Below, piece after piece: positions 45,689 to 56,302 of a DNA stretch of 64,000 nucleotides. Under the pieces are notes generated by a model. That model saw nothing but the letters and a program-made list of their open reading frames with translations, searched no databases and was not told the origin of the DNA. Source of the DNA: Chaetoderma sp. LZ-2023a (lineage: Eukaryota; Mollusca; Caudofoveata; Chaetodermatida; Chaetodermatidae); assembly GCA_034401795.1 (NCBI GenBank), contig CM067374.1, forward strand, positions 131,597,206-131,661,205. The letters run 5' to 3'. The translations under genes and the position numbers were made by a program. Every line of letters begins with the position of its first letter. Position 1 is the stretch's first letter.

Positions 45689-46950
45689 TGTAGATATCGG
45701 ATTGTCTAGTGGGAGTCATGACCCGATGGACATCTTATATTTATAAGTAAGACCTTAGTAGAAATTAGTATCTTTTGAAAATACCAGGTGAGCTGAGAAG
45801 GGATAACATAGTATTGGTAGTGTACCGAGTAGTATGTGTTTGCACTGAGTGACTGAGGGCACTGAGTGGTAGTGTTTGCACTGGTTGACTGGATGACGTC
45901 ACCAGTGACGAGGCAGAGGCGAAACTGGTATCGAAACTAGAACAGTATTAAGACTGAAAATGTAATGAAGTAGGGTGAGAATCGACGGTGCTGGCTTGAT
46001 AGTATCTGTCGGTAAATGGATAAATTAAGGATGAAAGTTGTTGCCATGGAATTAGCAAACAGTTGGTAGTATTCAACAGTTGGTCAGAATAAAGGTTTAC
46101 AAAATAATAAGCAAGTAGAACGCGATGGGAATCGATGAGAAGCGTTAAGTATAATGAGCGAATAACAACGGACTGACTGACCCGAAGCTCGACAACAACA
46201 TCAGCTGGTGATGAGTCATAGTGTCGATAGAAACTGACAGATCGCATCAAAGCCAGAACCGGCCCGAACCACCCAAACCACAAGTGCTAGGTAGAAAGCT
46301 CCCTCCCGAGGAGGGAGGGTCAGTGATTTAGTTGCTGAAAAAGACGTCATAATCTAGATATAGCCTATGAGCGAATGATGGAGAGGCGAAACCATGACGT
46401 AGTAGAATCGAAACTCAGGAGAGTATAAAAGGGCCATGTTGCTTTGTATCGAGAGCAGTCAGCCACGATCAGGAACTTGTAGTAGCGATAAGCTCTATTC
46501 AAATTTAGTAGAGTAGGTCGGTCGGTATAGAGATAAACTCTGGTTGAAATTATTGTATGATTGAATAGAAATAGTTTTGCTTAAACTTAGTATAAATTTA
46601 TTCATAATTTTGTGACAGTAAAAGTCATCTTCTTGTGTACAGTTAGCGTAGTATTAAAGTCATCACCTTGATAACTTCAAGGCAATAGTTTGTTGTGTTT
46701 ACTCTGGAGTATACGGAAGACCACCGTATCGTTCCTCATCATTCGGAAACTTAGTCAGATCAGGCCCGGATATCTATATAAATATCGTACGTTACATCTA
46801 GTTACGAGGCGAGCAGATATCGGTCTTTTGTGTCTTGTGTAAAGTAGTTGTCGCAGCAACTTATCATACAAACTTTACGTAAGACGGGAAAGACGTTGTA
46901 ATCAAGTCATAGTGTCATCAAAGTTGAAGATATAGGATCGAAAATCTTTA
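45689..46950 (+). repeat. 3' LTR of the gypsy element
   Basis: 1,262 bp, about 99% like the 5' LTR. It ends AAAATCTTTA against the ATAT duplication. Confidence 0.95.
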
Positions 46951-47000
46951 ATATGATTGACTGCGAAACTGGAATCTTCCACTAATCCCGCGTTAGCACG
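46951..47000. mobile_element. Foldback element split by the gypsy element, right piece
   Basis: ATATGATTGACTGCGAAACTG and GGAATCTTCCA continue the centre seen uninterrupted at 15917-15955. The right arm is lost. Confidence 0.7.
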
Positions 47001-47168
47001 TATTATGCCAATCCCAGTCACACACACGTCACACTCCGTATAGCAATTAGCGAGTATGTTTATCTTCCATTACCTCTTATCAATTAGCGCACGAAAATAT
47101 TGTGATTATCACGCAATATATACATATGTAGTGTTGTTTGAATTGCCTTCCAGTCGCTGCTACAGAAC

Positions 47169-47599
<431 letters not shown>

Positions 47600-47840
47600 T
47601 CTTGAGGAAGGTCCATTTTTTCATCCAAGGGAATATGATTTTGAAAATTTACCACTGGAATGACTGGAAATCCAGTGGTAAGTTTTCATAAATAGTCTTC
47701 TCTTAGCCGACAAATAGACACTAGCTACAAATCTTGACCATTTTCAATGTCAAGCCGGCCACAAACAGCACATGTAGTGGGCTTGAGTAATGTTTATTTG
47801 CACGACAACAGAAAGTAATTTGTATTTTGTTGGAAAATCT
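47600..47840. repeat. P-family repeat copy
   Basis: AATTTACCACTGGAATGACTG directly joined to AAATCCAGTGGTAAG: this copy has lost the loop and part of each arm. It is followed by CTTCTCTTAGCCGACAAAT and ends GAAAGGGTTAA. Confidence 0.7.
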
Positions 47841-47997
47841 AGACCATGAAAGGGTTAATTGATATAAGTAGTATTTTGAGCGCTTTGAGGCGATGTTGCC
47901 AGAAGCAGGGTTGAATGAATAGTCCCGTGGATCTATATTATGTCGTCAAACAGAGATTTTCGTTCGTAGTAAAGCATTTGGATACGGTCATTAGTGG

Positions 47998-48775
47998 AAG
48001 GCTGTATCTGGTCTAGGTTGAATGGTTCAGTTGTGGAAGATCAGTGGACGCGTTTGACAATAAAATGGCTTTCTCTATTAAAAAAATAAAGTAGGTTATG
48101 CTCAGAGGAGAAGTCACTATAACGAGCGTTTTTGGGTGTTTAATAGCCAGGTCGTTGTTAGACGCAGATGCTAAACTTTCTGTCATAACACCAGTCTCTG
48201 CTGTTTGAACTATGGCTTCGTTGTTTAATCTTTCTAGGATATAAGTATTTACATGCTGAAGCAATTTAATGAAATGATTCTTTTCGAGCAGTAAACTGTT
48301 CAGTTGAACAATCTATGATAACATATCCTGATGCAATGGTTCCATAAGCCGCGTGTTGTCGAAAATGGCTGGCGTTTGTTGATTCGAAACTGGCGTGCTT
48401 ATATGCTCTGGCGAGAAGACCGTCTTCAAAGTAGTATCAGCCTGACTAAATAAACAAAAATCATCTTCCACGCCATCGACCCGATTGTTCACGTCATCGG
48501 TTACATCTTTAGCATCACCGGTTACATCTTTAGCATCACAGGTTACATCTTTCGCATCGAAATATTTCAGAGCATCGGCTATAGCAGAAACTTGAAAGCT
48601 GGCATATTCCAGTCCACCACAATGCCTACATCTTCCACCACAATGCCTACATCTTGCACAACAACGCCTACAGCTGCCACATTCCTGCTTACATCTGCGA
48701 TGTCAGCGACTACATCTTGACCATTATCGCTATCCACATCATCACCTGCCTCTGGGTGTGTGAGTAGATTAAGGG
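47998..48775 (-). pseudogene. Decayed coding-like region with acidic repeats
   Basis: Read on the minus strand, this is open for long stretches with few stops. The upstream part has repeats DVGIVVEDVGIVV, then, in a second frame, DAKDVTGDAKDVTDDV. A non-repetitive stretch including VEDDFCLFSQADTTLKTVF follows, and the last 83 codons (48013-48264) end ILLSNASTDLPQLNHST. The DNA repeats behind it are a 24-bp unit (GGTTACATCTTTAGCATCAC) and a 27-bp unit (CCACAATGCCTACATCTTC). I recognise no family. It could be a degenerate gene or a mobile-element protein; at least one frameshift and one stop are present. Confidence 0.4.
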
Positions 48776-48829
48776 CGTGCAGGCTTATGCTAATTCCTGA
48801 TGTATCAATGATGAAGGAGGGGTTTGTGA

Positions 48830-49028
48830 CGTCGTATGATTGCGTGTGTGTAATGGACCTTCCAGCTTAAGCTATGCTCCGCCCATCTCTATCTAAAATC
48901 CATCCCGACCTCGCTCGTGTTGGAATCGATCGATCACTGAACTCCCTGACTATCAATTTCCAGGAAAGTATACAGGTATGCTGTTAACTATTTCGAAACT
49001 AATTTGACTGGGTGACGTTGTTGTCGAT
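48830..49028. mobile_element. Foldback element, left part
   Basis: The outer arm (CCAGCTTAAGCTATGCTCCG, then GATCGATCACTGAAC) and half of the nested hairpin (CGAAACTAATTTGACTGGG) are present. It is cut off where the inverted CT-tract repeat begins. Confidence 0.65.
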
Positions 49029-49133
49029 GGCAATGGGATTGAGCTGACGTTCTAGCAACTTACTTTAGCCCGCTCCCTACATAATTAGTAAACACCAGCA
49101 GCACGAGTTATATTTATATTTGCAAAAATCAGA

Positions 49134-49175
<42 letters not shown>

Positions 49176-49761
49176 AAGAGAGAGAGAGAGAGAGAGAGAG
49201 ATGAGATGGAGATAGGGAGGGAGAGGGATGGAGGGAAAAAGAGGGGGAAATAGAGGCGGGGGAGTAAAATAGGGAGTGAGGAAGGGAGAGAGGGAGAGAA
49301 AAGGTTATGAATAGAGGGAGAGAGATGGAGGGGAGGGTGAGAGAGAAGGGGGGGAGAGAGAGAGAGAGGGGGGAGGGGGAGGGAGAGAGGGAGGGTGGGT
49401 GCGAGGGGAGCGGGGGTGGGTTGGTGGGGGGGGGGGGGGTGAGGGTGAGAGTGGGGAGAAGGGGCAGTAGAGAGAGAGGGAGAGGGAGAGAAAGAGAGAG
49501 TTCACATTTACCACACCAGTCAATAATGTTAACATACTCATCACCCGTCTGCCATTGTAATACATAGCCAGACCAGCCTACAGAGACCACCAACCCCCGG
49601 GGGCATAACCCGGCGACCCTCAAGGCGGGTGGGCACAACACCACCAGCCACAAAGAACTAACACGTTCGATCCGCAATGGCTATTTGACACTTAAACAAA
49701 TAAATTTGATCATGTAGCCATATGTTTTAGTGATCACATCTTGGTGGCCCATGCGGTGGTT
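49029..49761 (-). repeat. CT-tract repeat, inverted copy
   Basis: Reverse complement of 35261-35864, with an expanded G/A-rich tract of about 365 bp at 49135-49500 including a poly-G run near 49426-49439. It lies between a truncated foldback element and the end of the BEL/Pao integrase fragment, so it was inserted into or next to both. Confidence 0.85.
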
Positions 49762-51556
49762 CCACCCGAGTGAGTGACCTTTTACCAAAGGATCTCTTCA
49801 AAGCTGACTTGATTGATTCTACAAGTCTCTCCCACCAACATCCCCGCCATGGAGCACGAGACACAATGAACTTCCAATCTGGCCCTTCTGGGCCAAGGAC
49901 CCTTTGCATGTGATTCTTTGCTGCCTAGAAACATGTAGCATTGTCTGACATCACGATAGTTGGCATGCCACGACGCGCAATGAACCGTCGCAAGGCCAGT
50001 CCAGTGATCGCACAAGACAAGGAATCCACCAGTTCCAAATGTATGGCCCTGGTTACCGCACAGGTGAATAGAAGAACATAGAATTTCATCCCGACATAAT
50101 CACAACAGTACAAGGGTCCCCCGTGATCCAGTCCTGTGACCGAAAATGGCAGGGCTTGCTTAACACGCATCTCAGGCAAAGGAGCCATAGTCTGTATACC
50201 TGGTGGGGCATCTAGACGCTGGAAAGAAATGCATTCTCGTTTCACCTTTTTACAGGTACGTCTCGCACGCAGGATCCAGTACTAATTCCTGAGCTCAACC
50301 AGCATGCTGTACAAGCCTGCATGCTTTAAACGTGCATGTACTTGCCGAGCCAGCAGTACAGCTAAATGACCTTTGAGCATAATAATGGGGTGTTCAGCTT
50401 CTTATGGTAAACCCACAAATTGATGTCTACCCTGAACACGAAGCAAGCCATCCGTTCCAATGAACGGAGTCAATTTAAGAATTGAAGATGCTCTAGGCAC
50501 TGGCCAGTCACTTTGAAGTGCTTGGAGTTCCATCTTAAAGTCACGCCTCTGAACATACTGTACCAATCTGAGCTTAGCATCCCTGAGCTCGTTGAATGAC
50601 AAATCATCCTGCCTATGCAGATGTTGGGATACCTAGCTGTTGTATAAAAATCGCTGTATCCAGGTCATCACTCGCATGGCTCATACCAAACTACTCCATC
50701 GGCCAATCTTAAGAAACATATCCAAATCAGGACCTTCACCATTAACACCAGAGGCTGCAAGAGGTGCCTTCTTCCAACGCTACACTGATCAGCAGATGAT
50801 CTGAAACACCTGATCACCGGACCTCCTCCGTCCTAATCGCATCAGAACTATTGTTCCGATTGTCACCACCAACTGCAAGGTTTCCACTACCTGAATCACA
50901 ATCAATCTTTTCTGACAAAAGAACCAGGACTTTGAAGCCAGAGCTGTGGTTTTAGCAACTCCTCTGCTGAGATTCCACGAGTGACCAAATCTGCCGGGTT
51001 TTCTTTACCAGGAAGATGATGCCACTGGGAAGAACTAATAAGTGTCTGGATCTCAGCAACCCTGTTACCAACAAATGGTTTCCACTTATGCGGGTCACTC
51101 TGCATCCGTGCTAGTGTCAGAGTAGAGTCTGTCCAGCAGTGATAAATCATATTGTCAGGCAACTTCAATGCCTGCCTAACATACACCACTAAGCGGGCAC
51201 AAAGTTGGGTACCTAACAACTCGAGACGTGGCAAACTCAATCTCTTCAAGGGGGCTACTTTAGCCTGAGCAATAAACAGAGATGACTTCCACATACTATC
51301 CCGCAGCTGCACATGTAAGTAGACGCATGCACCGTAAGCCGACTGGGATGCATCTCCAAAGGCCTGCAGCTGGAATACACTATTTTCATACCAAGCGACT
51401 CCAGTGTAACTCCGAGGAATCCTCCATGTTCTCAGAAGCTCCAAACCTTGGTGCCACTGTGAAAATCCCTTCTGTATCTCGACAGGCACTACCTCACTCC
51501 ATGCCAGTCCAAGCCTCCACAGTTCCTGAAACAGGCACTCAACACACGTGTCATGC
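49762..51556 (-). mobile_element. BEL/Pao retroelement relic
   Basis: On the minus strand, from the gap outward: a BEL/Pao RNase H-type region (FQLQAFGDASQSAYGACVYL, then PLKRLSLPRLELLG, a WTDSTLTLARM stretch and HLPGKENPADLVTRG), followed by the start of the integrase (50402-50602) and its core (49925-50245, with VTRAIHLELVDSL and IVMSDNATCF). These blocks are highly characteristic of BEL/Pao. The element is incomplete, has several breaks, and its other end is lost at the gap. No LTR is seen. Confidence 0.85.
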
Positions 51557-52056
51557 NNNNNNNNNNNNNNNNNNNNNNNNNNNNNNNNNNNNNNNNNNNN
51601 NNNNNNNNNNNNNNNNNNNNNNNNNNNNNNNNNNNNNNNNNNNNNNNNNNNNNNNNNNNNNNNNNNNNNNNNNNNNNNNNNNNNNNNNNNNNNNNNNNNN
51701 NNNNNNNNNNNNNNNNNNNNNNNNNNNNNNNNNNNNNNNNNNNNNNNNNNNNNNNNNNNNNNNNNNNNNNNNNNNNNNNNNNNNNNNNNNNNNNNNNNNN
51801 NNNNNNNNNNNNNNNNNNNNNNNNNNNNNNNNNNNNNNNNNNNNNNNNNNNNNNNNNNNNNNNNNNNNNNNNNNNNNNNNNNNNNNNNNNNNNNNNNNNN
51901 NNNNNNNNNNNNNNNNNNNNNNNNNNNNNNNNNNNNNNNNNNNNNNNNNNNNNNNNNNNNNNNNNNNNNNNNNNNNNNNNNNNNNNNNNNNNNNNNNNNN
52001 NNNNNNNNNNNNNNNNNNNNNNNNNNNNNNNNNNNNNNNNNNNNNNNNNNNNNNNN
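51557..52056. other. Assembly gap (500 N)
   Basis: Exactly 500 N, a round placeholder whose true size is unknown. BEL/Pao sequence lies on one side and gypsy sequence on the other. Confidence 0.98.
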
Positions 52057-53590
52057 TAGCCTGGTATGCATGGCCGATAATAGCCGGTAGCACCTAATAT
52101 CATTCTGACTCCACCGACATCCTGTGGAGGCGCCATTTAATGAATGACCTCCACCTTCTACTTCTGGGGTGAAATACCTTCCATAGAGATGTGATAACCG
52201 AGCAAATCAACTGACTTGCTCGCGAAATCGCACTTCTTCCATTTGAGCTGCAAATTATGCTCGCGTAATCGCACCATCATGAGTGTCAAGTGATGTGCAT
52301 GCTCTTCAGGACTTCTAGAAAACACAACCACATCATCGATGAAAACTTATTTATGTACCCACATAAAACAGAATCCATTGCCCTCTGAAAAACTTCTCCA
52401 CCATTCCAATAACCAAAAAGCATATGAGTCCATTCAAAAAGACCTTCAGAACAGACGCACGCTGTCTTCTCAATGTATTGCTTGGCCATTGGTATCTGTC
52501 AATATCCAGACTTCAAATCCATCGTAGAAAACATGGTAGCGCCTTCCATCCTATCAACAATAGCCGAAATATTTGGCAATGGATAATTGTCCACTCCCTC
52601 ATTCAATTTTCAGTAGTCGGTGCAGAAATGGGTTGTTCCATTCTTCTTGGGCACCAGGGTAATTGGTCACGCCCAAGGTGATGAAGATGGTCGAATCACA
52701 CCCACGTCTAGCATTTCCTTAATCTGATCATGTACAGCATGTGCTTTTACAACGGCGTTCTATATGGTCGCTGTCTAATGGGAGGGTGATCGGTAAGGAT
52801 TGTACATTCCACCAACAGATTCCTACCCAGTTCCTAAGGATGAGCGGTATCAAAATTATCAGCATAGTCACTAAGAACTTTGTCAATAACTTTGTATTGG
52901 TCATCTCCATGATACTGGCGTCAGCATAGTATCGCTTCTGGTTCCTATAGGGAATATGTAATGGGAAGATGTTGCCAAACCACTCCATTTCCCCTTTCCT
53001 GTAATGTATTACCGCTTAACCTGTGTGCAATGCGTCCACCGCAATTAATCTCTCATGATTCATACTTTTCACGATTATGACAGGTATGGGCTGAGCACCT
53101 TGAAATTTGACCTCTGTTTCGCCTAATACCTCAATGGATGAGCAGTTTACAGCTAAGAGTATCTGGACTTTCTTTAGCGGTCTCGAGCCAAGCAGACTCT
53201 TCCAAAAGTCACTTCTTATCAGTGACGTACTAGCACCAGTATCCACTAGAATATCGATACTACACTTACCGGTATCAACACTGCGACCAATATCTTTGTC
53301 TAAGCACAGTCGGACCAAGAACCTCTCGGTTGCATGTTCAATCCGTCGGTGTTTTCCGGTCATTGGCTGTCTCCATAGCTTCATCGTCTAACATCATTAG
53401 TCCCTCCTCCCCTGGGATGATCCGTCGGTGCATCACGGCCACTCCAGAACCTCCCATATGTGTCTGTGATTGCCCGGTCAGCGTGAATCCATCTCTGTCA
53501 GAATATTTGTCTTTTATTTTTTTAAGTGGTTTCGATTGTCCCTTGTGTGTTAATCCCCATGCCACTGTGACCTCATCCACTTCCATTCAG
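52057..53590 (-). mobile_element. Old gypsy relic related to the 37-47 kb element
   Basis: Minus strand: a gag tail (YSDRDGFTLTG near 53490) that resembles the gag tail of the younger element (EDRDGFVLTG), a protease (ILVDTGASTSLIRSDFW, about 53190-53240), reverse transcriptase pieces (TACVCSEGLFEWTH near 52455) and a post-RT block (LGATGYYRPCIPG near 52062-52100). It has many breaks and is much older than the element at 37270. It ends at the gap. Confidence 0.85.
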
Positions 53591-53689
53591 GGTGCTTCTG
53601 TAGCTCGCCAGGTAGTGTCGGGCCGTTCCAGTGTATTATGTCGACGTGCACGACGAGTGATGACGCTGGTTAGCATCCGGTCTCGGGGT

Positions 53690-53900
53690 GACGGACCTTG
53701 TACGATATTGGACATAAATATGGCGTAAGTACAGTAGGGGGCGTAAATCGGGTTTCACGAAAAGCGCGTATCTTACGCGGGGCGTAAATATGGTCGTAAC
53801 GTACGCGTGCTGAGACCCGCGCGTAAGATAGACGAACACGTCTAACTCAGAACATGACGTTCGGAATCGCCTTTTCCAGTGCACACGGCGAGTATTCGCG
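53690..53900. other. CpG-rich block with short repeats
   Basis: GGCGTAAAT recurs, and TATCTTACGCGGG at about 53768 pairs with CCCGCGCGTAAGATA near 53816-53830. It is much richer in CpG than its surroundings. It might be regulatory DNA of the adjacent gypsy relic or an unknown small element. Confidence 0.35.
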
Positions 53901-54374
53901 AGAGGCTAATTAGGTCAACATTTAGTCGGGAACACGTGTTAAAATTAGATCTGTTTATTCATAGCTATTTCTTTTGTGCACTTGGAACTTCTCACATTTT
54001 CCAGAATGCATTGCTATCGACACAAACAGATCATCACTGAAAGGTTTGTCTTTACTATATACCGTAATTTAAGCTGCCAAAATGAGTCACCAGTTTTCGA
54101 ATATCCCTAACGCTGTTCTGATAGAGCTCATCTTCTGCCGCGCCTCGCTTCTAACGTGTAAAAAGCTACATCTTCGATCTAAAAGTACAGGCAATATTTT
54201 GTTGTTTGAAATAATCGAGCCATCATCCTCTAAAATGACGCTTCAAATCCAGGATTTAATTTAATCGATAAAGCCTGTCTATTATGACCACACTATAGGA
54301 GCACAGAGTAACTGTCAGAATATGAATAGTGAATCGAGCCAAGGCCCAAGTGTATGCCCTAGGTGACAGATAAT
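53901..54374. other. Intergenic, no gene seen
   Basis: A 60-codon frame at 54082 has no recognisable domain. Nothing else is supported. Confidence 0.35.
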
Positions 54375-54470
54375 AGTTGGCAGATTATTTTGAAAATAGA
54401 TTGAGTGTGTTGTTGCTTCCTTAAGTTCTTTACTGTCAAATTGTTTTCAAAATAATCAGCCAGTTATTTA
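54375..54470. repeat. Degenerate foldback hairpin core
   Basis: GGCAGATTATTTTGAAAATAG at the left and AAATTGTTTTCAAAATAATC at the right form a worn hairpin with the family's TTGTTGCTTCC centre. Confidence 0.5.
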
Positions 54471-54587
54471 TAGGCATTTTAGCCTTTATCCTTTGTCATA
54501 AATAACACAAGTTAATTCTCTTTTTCTGGTAAATGAATTTTCGAATACCGGTACAGCACTGCAGTAATTAAAGACACCAATTTTTGT

Positions 54588-54840
54588 AAATTTACCACTG
54601 GAATGACTGGCTTCGTTATCGAGCCAATTCTTCAAGTTCAAGTGGTAAAATCTAAAAAAATAGTTGCCGCATCCTGCAAGCTTTCACAATGGTTTAATGA
54701 AAAGAGCTGTTAACCCTTTACTCCTTAAATTGAAAAATAAATTCCATGTTTTCATTGAAAATGTCCCTTTGCCGACCAAGAGATTATTTTTGAAATTGTA
54801 ACACTGGAATGACTGGTTCGGTTATTGAGCCAGCCATCCC
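54588..54840. repeat. Two adjacent P-family repeat copies
   Basis: The first (54588-54720) carries ACTGGAATGACTGGCTTCGT and GAGCCAATTCTTCAAG. The second starts at TTAACCCTTTACTCC (54712) and carries CTTTGCCGACCAAGAGA and ACTGGAATGACTGGTTCGGT. It is cut at GAGCCAGCCATCCC, where a CT microsatellite takes over. The TTAACCCTTT start supports the TTAA-type terminus of the family. Confidence 0.65.
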
Positions 54841-54943
54841 TCTCCCTCCTGCCCTTCTCTCTCTCTCTCCCTCTCTACCCCTCTCTCCGTCTCTCACTTT
54901 CTCCCTCTCTCCCTGTCTCCCGCTCTCCCCCTCTCTCGCGCTC

Positions 54944-54995
<52 letters not shown>

Positions 54996-55034
54996 CCTCC
55001 GTCCCTCCCCCCTCTCTCTCTCTCTCTCTCTTCG
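54841..55034. repeat. (CT)n microsatellite
   Basis: CTCTCCCT-rich tract of almost 200 bases. Frames through it are artefacts. Confidence 0.95.
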
Positions 55035-55674
55035 TCGATTCTTCTCAATAGTGCAACGTGTTGGTCGTATTTTGGCACATCACATTGTTGATGAATGAAC
55101 GCCATCGAATTCACCCCCATTGTAAAGAAAACATATAACATATGTTAGGTTCTGATTAATGACATTCACTATGTGGTTGTAACACATGTATAATTTGTAG
55201 CCAAATGAAAATATTTGATTGGCGTCCGAATATGCCTGCACGTATATATGTCCCATGTGTTATATCCGCGGCATAATCATGCGCAATAACCCTGAGACCG
55301 CTGAGACATGTCACAAATATTATTCAGTACACGGATGAATACATGAACACAAGTGTTTCTCTAGTGATATAGGGAATGGAATTTATTATGATACATAGAT
55401 TGACAAATTAATCTCAGTTATGGAATGCAAAATGAAAAAACCGGACAGAGAGCAATTACCATATTGTAGAGTGATCGAGCCCCATCATTTTGACATTTAT
55501 CTCATGTTTCTATCTCGATATCAATTATAAAATTAAGAGCAGCCGTAAACGCCATTAGTTTTGCATTGGATTACCATGGAAACGTGTGATTATCTCTGTT
55601 AATCTCGGTACATTAGAATACTGAATAAGGGGTCATTTCGCACTACATTTGAGGCTCAATTAATTAATTGGTTT
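55035..55674. other. Intergenic, no gene seen
   Basis: AT-rich; no supported feature. Confidence 0.4.
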
Positions 55675-56302
55675 CAGATACGTTCTTAAGGTTAACTTTG
55701 TTATATTTTATTTTAATACTTCTCCCTTAGGAATCGATTGTAGTTAATTAGAATAGGCTTAGAATAAGTAAGCGACAGGTGACAAAAATTTGGAATTATA
55801 TGTGTAATCTATATGATTAAGAAAGTTCAGTAAACGAGTCATCATTAATAGAATACAACATTGTGTCATCCATTCCATCTATCTCCGCTAGACGGAAGAT
55901 CCCGGTCGGTACGCGGGTTGAGACAGTGGCGAGTTAAATCCCCATAAGAACCAACCACGTGACCACCCGTCAAAATCAACCACCGGTACCATAATACGCT
56001 TCTTGGAAATAGTGGAGATTGACCCAAAATATACATGCCCATAGAAGCCGAAACTGGCATGAGGTCAAATCTTCAATGAAACTAATTCCGCCATTGATGA
56101 CAATGACAAAAATCGGCGCCACCTTCCAGACTTCATTGAATTTTGACAATCATCCTGACGAAAAGGCTGCATATATCGAAGGAACTTTGTCTGTTTTCCC
56201 AGTCAATGCCATAGAAGGCATACTTCTGCGTGGCCCTTGGAATATGGATTGAGTCAAGAATGAATAATGGCTTGAAGATGAAGTCGGGATTGGCTTGCCA
56301 TT

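Larger units (their letters stand above)
37270..46950 (+). mobile_element. Ty3/gypsy LTR retrotransposon with post-pol ORFs (broken)
   Basis: A 9.7 kb element on the plus strand, with LTRs of 1,261-1,262 bp and a 4-bp ATAT duplication (37266-37269 and 46951-46954). The LTRs differ at about 14 positions (about 1%), so it is fairly young. The order is gag with three CCHC knuckles, protease, reverse transcriptase, RNase H, integrase, then two short frames in the envelope position. Domain order is the usual gypsy type. Pol looks broken in about three or four places. It was inserted into a foldback element. Confidence 0.9.
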
